Counted from the stretch's first letter, positions 21,801-30,629 are shown. The stretch: DNA of 64,000 nt from Paenibacillus sp. FSL H8-0332 (GCF_037963835.1 NZ_CP150145.1:4278001-4342000); one strand, 5' to 3'. Translations and numbers: made by a program. The notes: generated by a model from the letters alone, not told the origin.

Positions 21801-22877
21801 AGCAAAATTAAGGAGAACATCAAAGAGCGGTGCCCTATTCAGACTGCGCGGTGCTTCAAGCAATTGCAGCAGCTCGTCAAAGGGGTAATCCTGATGCTCA
21901 AATGCCTCAATGCAGGTCTGCTTCATCTGTTGCAGCAATTCAGGGAATAGGCCCTCGACAGGAAGGCGGTTACGCAGCACCAATGTATTAACAAAGAATC
22001 CGATCAGATTCTTCACATGTCTATTATTTCTTCCGGCTATGGGAGTCCCTATGAGAATATCTTCCTGGTTGCACAGTCTTGCTAGAAGAACCTGAAGGCA
22101 GGCGGCAATGGACATGAACATCGTCGTCCCGTATCTCCGGTTCATCAGCTTCAGAGCCTCGCATACCGAAGATTCGATGACAACCTTCTCTATGCCCGCC
22201 GCTGCATTCCTGACCTGGGGCCGGGCATAATCCATGGGCAGGTGAAGACTGGGCAGCCCCCCACCCAGCTTCTTCTGCCAATACTCCTTCTGCTTGCGAA
22301 GTTTGCCTGAAGACAATAGTTGATTCTGCCAATTGGCGTAATCAATATACTGAATCGGCAGGTCGGGCAACCGGACGTCAGTACCTCGCTCTATGGACTG
22401 ATATATCGTAAACAGCTCACGGAATAATACTTCCATCGACCATCCGTCTTCAATGATATGGTGCAAACAAATATAGAAAATGGTATCCTCAACGTCCAAA
22501 TAATATAACCGTACACGGAACAACGGCCCCTCCGTTAAATTAAACAGCATTCCCGAATCGGCAAGCAGATCAGCATGGACAGCCTCCTGCCCGGCTTCCG
22601 CTCCAAGGCCAGAATAATCGGTAACGGGCAGGTTCACTTCCAAATGCTCCAGCACCATTTGCCGCGGCTCTCCGTCTACAGACAAAAATACGGTACGGAG
22701 CACAAAATGACGCTCAACAATTTGCTTCAGGGCTTGCCGCAACAATTCAGGGCTTATCCTACGGCCGATTCTGACAGCCATAGGCTGGTTCAGCTCGCCA
22801 CTGCCCGGATTCAACTGGGATTGAATCCAAAACCGCTTTTGTCCGTGGGATAGCTCGTAGGTCGCCTTCTCTCCCAT
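15810..22877 (-). CDS. NRPS bimodule: C-A-PCP-C-A(Gly)-PCP-C-lobe tail
   Basis: Protein of 2,355 aa adding two residues. Domains: C1 (about 7-440, HHIIEDG near 136), A1 (about 465-960, TSGSTGHPKG near 654), PCP1 (GGHSLKL near 1041), C2 (from about 1104, HHIVYDG near 1229), A2 (about 1560-2030, TSGSTGNPKG near 1700), PCP2 (GGSSILL near 2079), then about 215 residues that match only the C-lobe of a C domain. A2 carries D-I-M-Q-L-G-L-V-W, very close to the known glycine code. A1 reads T-D-W-Q-F-G-I-I-Y: the usual Asp235 position is Thr and Asp sits one place later; the A domain at 28581-30626 shares this. The start chosen is ATG 22877 with GGAGG at a 9-nt spacing; a longer reading frame to 23003 would overlap the carbamoyltransferase gene. 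The C-lobe tail abuts a protein beginning with KS and may be a docking remnant. Confidence 0.93.
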   Translation of the reverse strand: MGEKATYELSHGQKRFWIQSQLNPGSGELNQPMAVRIGRRISPELLRQALKQIVERHFVLRTVFLSVDGEPRQMVLEHLEVNLPVTDYSGLGAEAGQEAVHADLLADSGMLFNLTEGPLFRVRLYYLDVEDTIFYICLHHIIEDGWSMEVLFRELFTIYQSIERGTDVRLPDLPIQYIDYANWQNQLLSSGKLRKQKEYWQKKLGGGLPSLHLPMDYARPQVRNAAAGIEKVVIESSVCEALKLMNRRYGTTMFMSIAACLQVLLARLCNQEDILIGTPIAGRNNRHVKNLIGFFVNTLVLRNRLPVEGLFPELLQQMKQTCIEAFEHQDYPFDELLQLLEAPRSLNRAPLFDVLLNFASDYSSEENLSELRFNKVMIGEGTEHNEFDLTVIVETVDDRMILSLCYGTDLFCPASVRRIGDNLRRIIAGVADNAEQRIWEIGYLSDEEQSVLQAVNDTRRMYPQEETIPSLFARQAACTPDSIAIEHQGKTITYSDLHKESNRIGHLLRQCGVVPNEPVAVLADRGSDLLGAVLGVLKAGGAYVPVDPEYPELRIRYLLHDSACRVLITEPRYLGQLSAYLPDSVDIVVCLEGEQPSGLSAGSAVWTDSPAEPVIAGLPDKLQIIRSNAGYPATDLPAIAGARDLAYIIYTSGSTGHPKGVMISHKAVLNTLLWLQDTYTLSPEDVVAQKTSASFTDSVWEFFWPLLAGAKLTVIPGETVKDPVKLYHCLKEGRISVTQFVPGQMALFLSAACQIGDTNPLNALKWVFNGGEALPANLVREWYGRFHTAKIANIYGMTESAIYATNYLITDKPGQHQLRIPLGQPIANTHVYVLDAAGQPAGFQVPGEICIGSIGLASGYWNKPELTAQAFTTYPLTGERLYRTGDLGWLRTDGMLEYLGRRDDQVQVRGFRVELKEVERAVTHCPGVAEAAVVAREEQSGTKALVCYYTATTPGLESPELREYLKKQLPEYMVPSLLLELQAMPLTSHGKIDRRNLPLPEGRIHQANEYVPPVGEVEEALATIWQEVLLTRQVGVLDPFFELGGHSLKLAKTMYLIQEQFHTEVTFRELFEHQTIRAQALLIKSKSRQQDTPIELLEDQDYYAVSSAQRRLYVLEQLEQDSLSNHVFSAWRFSGNVEREQIEAVFRALIQRHEVLRTGFALLEDDVYQHIYGEIDWQLEAGEAGGEDMTVIVRQFLRPFNLKHPPLFRAKWISLEEEGFVLLLDFHHIVYDGTSAVILLDEFTELLAGRSLEGQRVQYKEFAAWQNIRLNEPAYQEHERYWLGQFDEKLTGKEIPLLSLPADYSRPKHKSYKGGTLRFIMPLPVLNGLRTISNGQEATLFMGLLAVFSVWLSRYSGQHDIIVGTPVAGRPNAQTGKMIGTFVNTLALRSHPLPELTFRQYLDELKQVSLEALEHQDYPFDHLVNRLNLERDISRNPLFDVMLRLQNFTEGERVIPGIQVAPLPLDNPYVPLDLVLTATEMPDGLHCIWEYCTELFTEQSAEQMARHLIQLAGNLAMQPDRPLCLAKMLTPAEEYNILEVRSGPEVKLAEGLLVHQMFEEQAARRPEAAAVACGGTVLSYGQLDLLSNRLARTLRKTGVKPNMVVGILVSRSVELIMAILAVLKAGAGYVPLDPGYPAARVEYMLKAGQADILLTNEGLLDAGAYSGVQIWMEHDEEWDNDSSPLLPLQTLQDMAYMIFTSGSTGNPKGVVVPQEAVVNFIYGLTGRIPFSEGKTMFSVTTAAFDIFLMETLLPLTQGMRVVLATEEEQHSADALLNRVWDAGAEFLQTTPSRLRLLLMHPKAEERLQRLQVLLVGGEQFPESLLSQARVLTNSRIYNLYGPTETTVWSTVQELTEHKPVTIGTPIANTRVYVLDDHMQPQPDRVTGQLWIGGKGVATGYHRSPELTSRKFARNPFRPQERIFCTGDLARWRPDGELEVLGREDHQIKIRGYRVELEEIEHQLQTHSAIREAVVVARGEQETAELCAYYVGESELTVRALRAHLEGLLPAYMLPSEFIVVEALPLTPNGKIDRKRLPQLESRRLEPEDGYAAPVSGTEQEIVLLWEGLLKREGIGRNDNFFELGGSSILLIQLHMRLQEAFSPHLTIMDCMAHPTVAGLSAFLEQEMPESLVRTEEDKEQYRKQEAYWLELLAAPLPFIPFTRDMDAGSRNEPQRSIAGTLPEHVYLTLLRALEEQPFDLTDLLLASFFYVLHLQTGSTELIAEAGGAGIWPARTGVRKAQSFPVRTSLPESNDLGALTLAIAHQRQQAADTDRYPIPRLPVLANQIGTEPLHLGIRVNDTTSRAYSDYDLLLHLEIRSGTVSFFCESRKRRLNKIWMERTMNGYINLLHKIAGQ

Positions 22878-22899
22878 AGGCGCAGGCCTCCATCTGAAG

Positions 22900-24531
22900 T
22901 TATTTGTAGTACAAATTACCATCGCACCAGACATAGCCAGTGCCATTCCATTCCGTAGCCGAACGTACATCTGGAAAAAAACCGCTGCCGAGCAGATTGG
23001 CACTGGTATTGCAAAGAACTGGAATTCCGCTCAGTTTCTCATATTCGCACAGCAGGTCATAGATCACCGGATTATCGTCCTTGCTCACGGTCTGCAGCCT
23101 CGCACTTCCGTCCAGATGACGAATCGCCGGAATCAGCTCCGACCACGGCTCCCGGAGGATATGGTCAAACAGCATATAAGGATCGCGCGTTCCAGGTTCA
23201 AAGATCAGCGGTGCCCGTTCCTCTATACATATGGGAGATACCGGCCGGTAGAGCTCCCGCTGCTTGATGACATTTAGGCGGTCTTTCATATCCGGCTGAA
23301 TGGCAGTCGCCAATATACTACGGTTGCCGAGTGCCCGCGGACCAAGCTCCGCTCTTCCATTCAGAACGACAACCGGTTCATTGGTTTCATGCAGCAGCCG
23401 GGCCAGCTCTTGTATGGAGAATGCCTTCTGCGACCAGCCTTCCGGAGGGTCATTGTGCACAGCAGACGGCCCGCTGTATACCGACCACTTCAAATGTAAA
23501 TTTCCCGTCTGCCGATACATCTCACAACAAGCCGCACCGATAGCGCTGCCCGTATCGTTAGTGAACGGAGAGATAAACACCTCATCGAAAATACCGCTGC
23601 TTCTGATCGCACTGTTCCACTTAATATTCAGAGAACAGCCGCCGATAAAGCAGAAATTGCGACTTCTGTTCCCGTGTTTGCGAACGGCCGCATTAATCGA
23701 GTCTACAAGTAAGCGCTCCATATACAGATGGAATGAGGCCAGGGCATCAGCGTGAGAAATGTGATGTTCGTCTACGAAACGTTTGATTTCCCGTGAGAAG
23801 ACCCAGTTGAACTCCATCGACGGCGAGAAATGCTCACGGTATATCCGCTCAAAACATCCCATTAATTCTTCCTTTACATTCCCGGTAGCAATATAGGCCA
23901 TCACTTTGCCAGCAACAGATAGATCATCCACCCGCGGCCCAAGGTCTTTCTGAAAGAATGGCTCAAAGTGCAGGGCAAAGAGTGAATAGATATTCCCGAT
24001 CAGCATAAAAATAGGGCCCAGATTCTCCATCATTCCTTGTTTATAATTAAAGTAGTACAGCCGCGGATACATGCCCCCATCATAAACCAGCAAGTAAGCA
24101 TCTTCTCCGCGAAGCGCAAATGGACTTGCACAATACGTACTTAACAGATGAGTGGTGGAATGCAAATAACTCGTATATGCCCTTTCCTTACCACCCAGCT
24201 TCAGTCCCTTCCCCGGATATGGGAACAGCGAGTTAGCGGATAAAGCTGCCTCCCGGTAGGGAGCAACCATAAGTGTCAAGTCTTCTCCTTGGCAGCGGGT
24301 GATGACTTCACCGGTCTTTAACCCCGCCCAGCCGTCAATGGTATAATGTTCAACTTCCTCAGCGGTATATCCGTTAAGTGCAAGCGCTTCTTCCACGAAG
24401 GTCAGATCAGGAATTTCACTGTACCTTTTGTTATTGTTAAATTTCTCAACCTCATAGCTGAACAGCAGTGTATCATCCTGAATGACAGCGACACTGCCGT
24501 CATGCGTTAATTTCAATCCGCAAAATAGCAT
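22900..24531 (-). CDS. Carbamoyltransferase, NodU/CmcH family
   Basis: Protein of 543 aa, the normal length for NodU/CmcH/TobZ enzymes, which move a carbamoyl group from carbamoyl phosphate through a carbamoyl-adenylate to a hydroxyl of an antibiotic or nodulation factor. Seen: the opening GLKLTHDGSVAV with the conserved HDG, a mid-protein FIGGCSLNIKWN segment, a C-terminal segment with GRAELGPRALGNRSILA, and LCNTSANLLGSG; these are typical of the YrdC-like and Kae1-like halves of the family. It lies between a KS-KR-ACP gene and an NRPS bimodule, with a good site (GGGGGG, 6 nt) before ATG 24531. The ketoreductase modules would supply hydroxyls for O-carbamoylation; the actual acceptor is an inference. 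Confidence 0.9.
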   Translation of the reverse strand: MLFCGLKLTHDGSVAVIQDDTLLFSYEVEKFNNNKRYSEIPDLTFVEEALALNGYTAEEVEHYTIDGWAGLKTGEVITRCQGEDLTLMVAPYREAALSANSLFPYPGKGLKLGGKERAYTSYLHSTTHLLSTYCASPFALRGEDAYLLVYDGGMYPRLYYFNYKQGMMENLGPIFMLIGNIYSLFALHFEPFFQKDLGPRVDDLSVAGKVMAYIATGNVKEELMGCFERIYREHFSPSMEFNWVFSREIKRFVDEHHISHADALASFHLYMERLLVDSINAAVRKHGNRSRNFCFIGGCSLNIKWNSAIRSSGIFDEVFISPFTNDTGSAIGAACCEMYRQTGNLHLKWSVYSGPSAVHNDPPEGWSQKAFSIQELARLLHETNEPVVVLNGRAELGPRALGNRSILATAIQPDMKDRLNVIKQRELYRPVSPICIEERAPLIFEPGTRDPYMLFDHILREPWSELIPAIRHLDGSARLQTVSKDDNPVIYDLLCEYEKLSGIPVLCNTSANLLGSGFFPDVRSATEWNGTGYVWCDGNLYYK

Positions 24532-24558
24532 TGGTAACCCCCCACTGGATCGGACAAA

Positions 24559-27500
24559 TTAGCCGGGGTCCTTAAGATCCCCATAAAAACGCGGCAACAC
24601 AGGAATATCATCGGAGTCGTCTGCTTCCAGTTCTTCAGAATGCAGAAGCCATTGGCTCAATCCGGATACCGTAGGCTCCTGGTAAAAGATCTGGATTGGG
24701 ATGTCAATTGACAGATCGTTTTTAATCCGGCTGATCACGCTCATTAGCATGAGCGAATCTCCATTCTCGAAGAAATCCGTGTGAACGCCGATTTCCTCAA
24801 GACCCAGTACCTCGCCCCAGATTTGACCCAGACGCCGCTCCATCTCTAAATAGTTATCATCTTCACCATCCTTAAGCTTAACAGCAAAGGTCCGGCCTGT
24901 AAGCTTCTGAGCCAACTGTGCAGGCGTATCAGACTGAAGGGCCGAGTACAAATGCTCCTCAAAGGATACAAATCGCGACCCCAGCTCCACATCCCGCTGA
25001 ATTATATCCTGAATGGCGTCATTTTGTTGAAGCCATCGCTTCAGCTCCTGATAGGCATGAATCGTTTGCTGATATGCCTCCGGGCTTGCAGTACCGGTAA
25101 GTTCTGTCGGCTGCGTCAGCGCCGAGATCAATTCCGGAGCGAAATGCACCTTCAACAGCTTCAACGCCGTCTTAAGCTCATCCCCCCGAATCCTGGCTAT
25201 GAGAGCCTGACTTGTCCGATACTGAAACAGTCTATCGAGAATAAGCGCAAAATCCCCGGCTGATACCGGCAGCGACAAGCTCCGAACTGCGGCAAGCTCA
25301 ACAGCGGTCGCCCCCATCTCCAGAAACGACCAGTTAATGGACAACATCTCCGCACCCCGGCGGCTGTGATAATGAGCGAATTGGTCCATAAAGGCATTAC
25401 CAGCGGCATATCCTCCAAGACCCACCCCGCCCAGAATGGAGGCTGCCGAAGAATACAGCAGAACAAAATCCGCGTTCTGCTCTTCAGCCAATTCCTGCAG
25501 CACCCACGCGCCGATGACTTTGGTATCCGCCGCACGCCTGAATCCGAATATATCCAGTTGCTCCAGACGTTCGTGCTCCAATTGCATGGCTGAATGAATA
25601 ATACCGTGGACCGGACCGAGGCGGGCTTCTACATCCGCCATAACCGCCTTCATCGCGGTCAAATCTGTAATATCAGCTGCATAATAATGAACCTCGGCCC
25701 CCAGTTCCTCCAGTCGCAGCAGCTCGGCTATCCGGCTGGACACGGGAGTATCGGCACTATAGCCCGCCAGCCGTTCCCATTCCTGCCGTTTCGGCAATGG
25801 CGTGCGGTTGACGATAACTAGTCTGGCCCGGGTCTTTCCGGCCAGATATCTGCAGGTTTCCAGTCCTACAGCCCCCGCTCCGCCGGCAATCAGATAGACG
25901 CCATTTTCTCTCAGGCGGATATCCCTCTCCGGGAGGCTTTGCACCTTCATCCTGCCCAACTGCTGGGTATAACGTTTACCGTTGCGCCAAGCGGAGCCGT
26001 AGTCTTCTGCTGATTCTACATGTCTCAACTCCTGCATGATCTCCAGAGCTACATCACTACTTTTGCGGCCGATGGTCTCCACATCCATACAACTGCACCG
26101 GCACTCCATGTATTCCTGGGAGACCACTTTCATCAATCCCCACAGAGGCGCCTTCTCAGGAAAAAGGTATCCATCTTCCGGGGTAACCAGGTGAGCGTAA
26201 TTGGAGACTGCTCTAATCTCGTGCGGAAAGGCGATGTTCTGCGCTTTAAAGCCTTTTAATAAATAAAGCAAGCTCTCTGCTCCCCTGATTTGGCTCTCGC
26301 GCAGCATTAACGGATTCCGCATTCCGCTGCGGATTTCCGTACAGGTCCATAGGTGTACAACTCCTCCTATCGGCTGGTGCCCGCCATCCGTTACCGCCAC
26401 AATGAGCTGTTCGAAATGCCCGGGAGTCTCGGGGCACAGCTTATAGGAGTCCTCCTGCATCTTGGTAAAAGAATCACCCGCTTCCACAAGAACAGGCCGC
26501 AAGCCCGCCTGCTTCATGTGTTCGAACAAGAAAACACCCACGCCTGTATCATCAGTGAACAACAGCCAGGCTTCTCCGGCAGGTAACGCGGCCGCCTTGG
26601 CGGCATCCAGCTCCTTGGGCACCCATTGGAGTGAATAGAAGCAATCATCCATATTCCTGACCGCCGGCTGTTGCGGAACGGAAACGGTCTCTTGCTCCGG
26701 AATATAGTTGATCCAATGCCGTTTCCCCGAGAACGGATATACCGGAATCGGCACTCGTCTACCCTGATGCTTGCCGTACCAATCCTCCCACTGAATCTCG
26801 CTGCCGGTGGCATATTCATCCAGTAATCTGTTTAGATCCGTGTTAGGCTTCGCATTGTAAGACCTGTTCTTCCGTTGCTCGAGATAAGCATAATGAATCC
26901 CTGCCTTCTTCAGAAAAGCGCGGTCACTGTCTGCTGTATCCCGCAGCAGCAGCAGCTTACCAAGCAAATCGTCCAAGGAAGCTGCAGCTACTGCAAGTCG
27001 ATAAGCATAATGCCCGCGTCCCGTATTGCTGGTAATACAAATGTCCCGCAGTGTATAAGGAGTATCTGGAAGGTAAAGGATGAACCGCTCCAGCAAGGCA
27101 TCGAACGACCCCCTGCTCTTGGCCGACAGGGTCAATATACTTATCTCCGGCCCTTCCGGTATACCCGCGGCGGAGGGCGCATCCCCCTGGTATTCTTCCA
27201 GCACCACATGACAGTTCGTCCCGGCCAAGCCAAAGGCACTAACCCCAGCTCTTCGCGGCACTCCATTGCTGGTCGTCCAGGGCATCAGCTCGGTATTGAC
27301 AAACACCGGAGAATTCATAAAATCAATATGCGGATTGGGATCGTGAAAATGCAGTGTTGCCGGAATGGCTTGATGCTTCAAGGCCAGCACCGTCTTCATG
27401 AATCCGGCCAATCCCGCCGCCGTATCCAAATGACCGATATTAGTCTTAACCGCTCCCAGAGCGCAAAATTGCTGATGGTCCGTTGAGCTGCGGATCGCGC

Positions 27501-28584
27501 CGGTAATTCCTTGCATTTCAATCGGATCCCCGAGTCTTGTCCCTGTACCGTGGGCTTCCAGATAGGTCATTGTCTCCAGTGGAATGCCCGCATTGCGCCA
27601 CGCGGCTTGAATCAGTTCGGACTGGGCCCGGGCACTGGGTGCTGTAATCCCGTTCGATTTGCCATCCGAGTTCATCGCGCTGCCTTTAATGACGGCATAA
27701 ATGTGATCCCTGTCTCTCTTGGCATTCTTCAGCTTCTTCAGGACCACTGTACAGAAGCCTTCACCCCAGACGGTTCCGTTGGCATCTGCATCAAAGGTAC
27801 GGGCCTTATAATCAGTTGAGGCGATGCCAATATCAGCAAGACCTTCATCAATCGGAAATAAGGTTAGATTCAGCCCGCCGGCCAACGCCATTTCGCAATC
27901 GCCGGTAATCAGACCCTTGATGGCATGATGCACCGCAGCCAGGGATGCGGAGCAAGCCGTGTCAATAAGATGGCTTCCGCTGGCCAAATTCAGAATGTAG
28001 GCAAGCCGGCTGGCAACAATAGATATGGTATTGCCGGGCAAGGCATAGGGCTCCATCTCCTGAATCAGCTTGAGGTAGTCCGCATCTGTATCCCCGACAT
28101 ACACTCCGGTTCTGGAGCCGTTTAGCTCCTTCTCGGCATATCCCGCATCCTCCAACGCCTCCCAGGATACCTCCAGAAAAATACGCTGCAGCGGGTCCAT
28201 GCATCTAGCTTCCGCCGGTGTAATATTAAAAAATTCGGCATCGAACAGATCAATCCGGTTCAAGTAAGCCCCGCGGCGATACTTAATCTCCGGCGCATTG
28301 CGCTTGTTTTTGAAATAATCCCGGATCGGAGCGTCAACATCCCGTTTGCGGCTATCCGGGAAATCGCCAATGCTGTCTACACCATGAATCAGGTTGCTCC
28401 AGAATTCCTCCGGCCCGCCGGCTTGGGGCAGCCGGCAGGCCATCCCGATAACCGCAATATCCTCCATCCTGGCGGAGTTGCCCTCTTGGTTGGACAATTC
28501 TTGTAACAGAGGCAAAGCTTCGGATTTAGACAGGGTTCTGGCTGCAACCTGGGACAATATATAGTTCTTGACCAGCTTCATCAT
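24559..28584 (-). CDS. Trans-AT PKS module: KS-KR-ACP
   Basis: Protein of 1,341 aa that adds one ketide unit and reduces it to a hydroxyl. KS about 41-470 (active Cys in DTACSAS near 209, HGTGT near 343, NIGHLD motif near 385). The post-KS linker ends with VPIPVYPFSGKRHW, the usual mark of an AT-less module. The KR structural half begins near 640, the catalytic half has an AGGAGAVG nucleotide-binding motif near 898, YSSAAS near 1045 and the catalytic Tyr in GGYAAGNAF near 1060. The ACP has ENGDSLML near 1276, with Asn in place of the first Gly of GGDS. The ATG at 28584 overlaps the TGA of the upstream A-PCP gene (ATGATGA), and a run of G (GGGGGG) precedes it, so translation is coupled. Confidence 0.93.
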   Translation of the reverse strand: MMKLVKNYILSQVAARTLSKSEALPLLQELSNQEGNSARMEDIAVIGMACRLPQAGGPEEFWSNLIHGVDSIGDFPDSRKRDVDAPIRDYFKNKRNAPEIKYRRGAYLNRIDLFDAEFFNITPAEARCMDPLQRIFLEVSWEALEDAGYAEKELNGSRTGVYVGDTDADYLKLIQEMEPYALPGNTISIVASRLAYILNLASGSHLIDTACSASLAAVHHAIKGLITGDCEMALAGGLNLTLFPIDEGLADIGIASTDYKARTFDADANGTVWGEGFCTVVLKKLKNAKRDRDHIYAVIKGSAMNSDGKSNGITAPSARAQSELIQAAWRNAGIPLETMTYLEAHGTGTRLGDPIEMQGITGAIRSSTDHQQFCALGAVKTNIGHLDTAAGLAGFMKTVLALKHQAIPATLHFHDPNPHIDFMNSPVFVNTELMPWTTSNGVPRRAGVSAFGLAGTNCHVVLEEYQGDAPSAAGIPEGPEISILTLSAKSRGSFDALLERFILYLPDTPYTLRDICITSNTGRGHYAYRLAVAAASLDDLLGKLLLLRDTADSDRAFLKKAGIHYAYLEQRKNRSYNAKPNTDLNRLLDEYATGSEIQWEDWYGKHQGRRVPIPVYPFSGKRHWINYIPEQETVSVPQQPAVRNMDDCFYSLQWVPKELDAAKAAALPAGEAWLLFTDDTGVGVFLFEHMKQAGLRPVLVEAGDSFTKMQEDSYKLCPETPGHFEQLIVAVTDGGHQPIGGVVHLWTCTEIRSGMRNPLMLRESQIRGAESLLYLLKGFKAQNIAFPHEIRAVSNYAHLVTPEDGYLFPEKAPLWGLMKVVSQEYMECRCSCMDVETIGRKSSDVALEIMQELRHVESAEDYGSAWRNGKRYTQQLGRMKVQSLPERDIRLRENGVYLIAGGAGAVGLETCRYLAGKTRARLVIVNRTPLPKRQEWERLAGYSADTPVSSRIAELLRLEELGAEVHYYAADITDLTAMKAVMADVEARLGPVHGIIHSAMQLEHERLEQLDIFGFRRAADTKVIGAWVLQELAEEQNADFVLLYSSAASILGGVGLGGYAAGNAFMDQFAHYHSRRGAEMLSINWSFLEMGATAVELAAVRSLSLPVSAGDFALILDRLFQYRTSQALIARIRGDELKTALKLLKVHFAPELISALTQPTELTGTASPEAYQQTIHAYQELKRWLQQNDAIQDIIQRDVELGSRFVSFEEHLYSALQSDTPAQLAQKLTGRTFAVKLKDGEDDNYLEMERRLGQIWGEVLGLEEIGVHTDFFENGDSLMLMSVISRIKNDLSIDIPIQIFYQEPTVSGLSQWLLHSEELEADDSDDIPVLPRFYGDLKDPG

Positions 28585-30626
28585 GATCCCCCCTGGAGTT
28601 TGTCGAATACTTCGACAGAGCGTTCGACATCAATGGTGCCTTCTTCAACTTGTTCCAAAAGGTCCATAAGGTCGCGTGTTAACTGTGCCTCCTCATCTCC
28701 ATCTGTATCCTTGCTGTTGCCACGGTTAACATAATGGTCCATCCATAACGCAATTGTCGGATAAGAAAATAATTCTGCCACAGTAATCTCGATCATAAGT
28801 GTCTGCTTGATCTTGCGGTGCAGTCTGACGATGGAGATGGAATTCCCTCCGATCTCCAAGAAGCTGTCATGAATTCCAATCTCTTCTTCTCCGGCACGCA
28901 GAATTTCAGCCCAAATCTTTACTAGAGTCTGCTCCGTTGCATTTCTTGGAGCGGTATACTCCCTGGTCCGGTTTATCTTGGTTTGCACATCGGGGAGTTT
29001 TCTGCGGTCGATCTTTCCGTTGGGAGTTAACGGCATTTCATTAAGCTCCATAAAATAGGCGGGAATCATATAGTTAGGCAAAAGCTCACGCATATGCTCG
29101 GCCAGCTCATCAACGTCAATACCCTTGTCATGGGTAGTGAAGTAGCACAGCAATTCGTTAGATCCCGCGCTATCCGGTCTGGAAATCACCGCATTTTCTT
29201 TCATCAGCCGGAATCCGGAGACCACACGCTCCACTTCCTTTAATTCCACACGATACCCGCGTACTTGAACCTGGTCATCCTTTCTGCCCAAATATTCAAC
29301 GATGCCATCCGGTCTGAGCAAGCCCAAATCCCCCGTGCAATATAGTCTCTCACCGGTAACGGGATGATTCATAAACGCTCTCTGCGTCAATTCCGCTTTG
29401 TTCCAATATCCTGCAGCGATTCCCGGACCTCCAATGCAGATTTCCCCTTTGACATCGAAGGGGCAATGCCGGCCTTGCACGTCCATAATATAGATATGGG
29501 CATTGTTGATGGGTCTGCCGAGCGGAATGCTTAATATGCCGGCGTCCGGCGGCCCGTCGAGCAGATATTCCGTAGCATAGATTGCCGACTCGGTCATGCC
29601 GTAAAGATTCGCAATGCGGGCCTGCCCGAATACACCGTACCATTCCCGGGCAATGTTAACGGGCAGGGCCTCTCCCCCGTTAAATACCCACTTCAGATGC
29701 GGCAGGGAAGAGTCCTGCTCGCCTTTGACCACATCGAGGAACAGGCTCATCTGGGCTGGTACGAACTGCGTAATGCTTACCCGGTCTGCCTTAAGCTGAC
29801 CATAGAGCTGCAGCGGGTCCTTTACCGCTTCTGCCGAAATAATGCTAAGCTGCGCACCCGCCATCAGCGGCCAGAAAAACTCCCATACCGAATCCGTGAA
29901 GCTGGCTGATGTCTTTTGGGCAATCACATCCTGCTCCGTCAATGCAAAGGTATCCTGCAGCCAGAACAAAGTGTTCATCGCCGCCCGGTGCGTAATCATA
30001 ACGCCCTTCGGCTCCCCAGTAGAACCGGAAGTATAAATGACATACGCCAGATCATCTTCCGAATTGGCATTTACCCATCCATCAATTGGCATCTGTGCGA
30101 TATCCTCCGGCCCAAAGACCGTCAGCGCATCCGGAAGATCATCCGTTTCATCCAGACAGATAATGGTCTCCAGGCTTTCAGGCAGATCGTCCCGCAGGCT
30201 CTGCAAGAAGGCGGATTCTGTCACAAGAATGCGGCAGGCAGTGTCATGGAGCATATAACGTATGCGTTTCTTCGGATAATCAGGATCGATAGGTACATAA
30301 GCAGCACCCGCCTTCAAAATGCCAAGGACAGAGGTGACCAAGGCCGTGCTGCGTCCGGCAGCTATGGCGATCAATGAATTGGGGGCTGCGCCTGCTTGAG
30401 CCAGCAGCCGGGCCAGCCGGTTTGACTGCTCTTCTAATTCCCTGTAAGTCAGAAGTCCGTTCTTCTCGGTAATGGCAGTCTGCTCCGGAGAAGCCGCACA
30501 CCGGGCTGATATTACCCCATGAATCGTTGCTTCTGCCGGATACTCCCTTTCGGTCTGGTTAAGTTCCGCAATGATCCGTTCCTCGTCATCGGATAAAATA
30601 TCAAATGATAAAAAATCCATAGGCAT
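28581..30626 (-). CDS. NRPS A-PCP didomain with an unusual specificity pocket
   Basis: Protein of 681 aa with no C domain; it starts with a C-A linker (ILSDDEERIIAEL). A domain about 30-550 (TSGSTGEPKG near 205; YGMTES instead of YGPTE; lower motif near 410 RGYRVELKEVE), PCP with GGNSISI near 600. Pocket residues read T-D-W-Q-F-G-L-I-Y, almost the same as the first A domain of the 15810-22877 gene, and the two proteins share long stretches, so they are duplicates that probably load the same monomer. The Asp that grips the alpha-amino group is shifted by one place, which may point to a beta- or otherwise unusual amino acid (inference). The C domain that uses it is probably at the end of the KS-ACP-C-C* protein. 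A second ATG at 30620 has better spacing from AGGG than the one at 30626. Confidence 0.9.
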   Translation of the reverse strand: MPMDFLSFDILSDDEERIIAELNQTEREYPAEATIHGVISARCAASPEQTAITEKNGLLTYRELEEQSNRLARLLAQAGAAPNSLIAIAAGRSTALVTSVLGILKAGAAYVPIDPDYPKKRIRYMLHDTACRILVTESAFLQSLRDDLPESLETIICLDETDDLPDALTVFGPEDIAQMPIDGWVNANSEDDLAYVIYTSGSTGEPKGVMITHRAAMNTLFWLQDTFALTEQDVIAQKTSASFTDSVWEFFWPLMAGAQLSIISAEAVKDPLQLYGQLKADRVSITQFVPAQMSLFLDVVKGEQDSSLPHLKWVFNGGEALPVNIAREWYGVFGQARIANLYGMTESAIYATEYLLDGPPDAGILSIPLGRPINNAHIYIMDVQGRHCPFDVKGEICIGGPGIAAGYWNKAELTQRAFMNHPVTGERLYCTGDLGLLRPDGIVEYLGRKDDQVQVRGYRVELKEVERVVSGFRLMKENAVISRPDSAGSNELLCYFTTHDKGIDVDELAEHMRELLPNYMIPAYFMELNEMPLTPNGKIDRRKLPDVQTKINRTREYTAPRNATEQTLVKIWAEILRAGEEEIGIHDSFLEIGGNSISIVRLHRKIKQTLMIEITVAELFSYPTIALWMDHYVNRGNSKDTDGDEEAQLTRDLMDLLEQVEEGTIDVERSVEVFDKLQGGS

Positions 30627-30629
30627 TCC

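Noticed and set aside
22878..23003. N-terminal extension of the NRPS bimodule over the carbamoyltransferase gene
   Set aside because: The extra 42 residues have no C-domain similarity and overlap the end of another gene; ATG 22877 has GGAGG at 9 nt.
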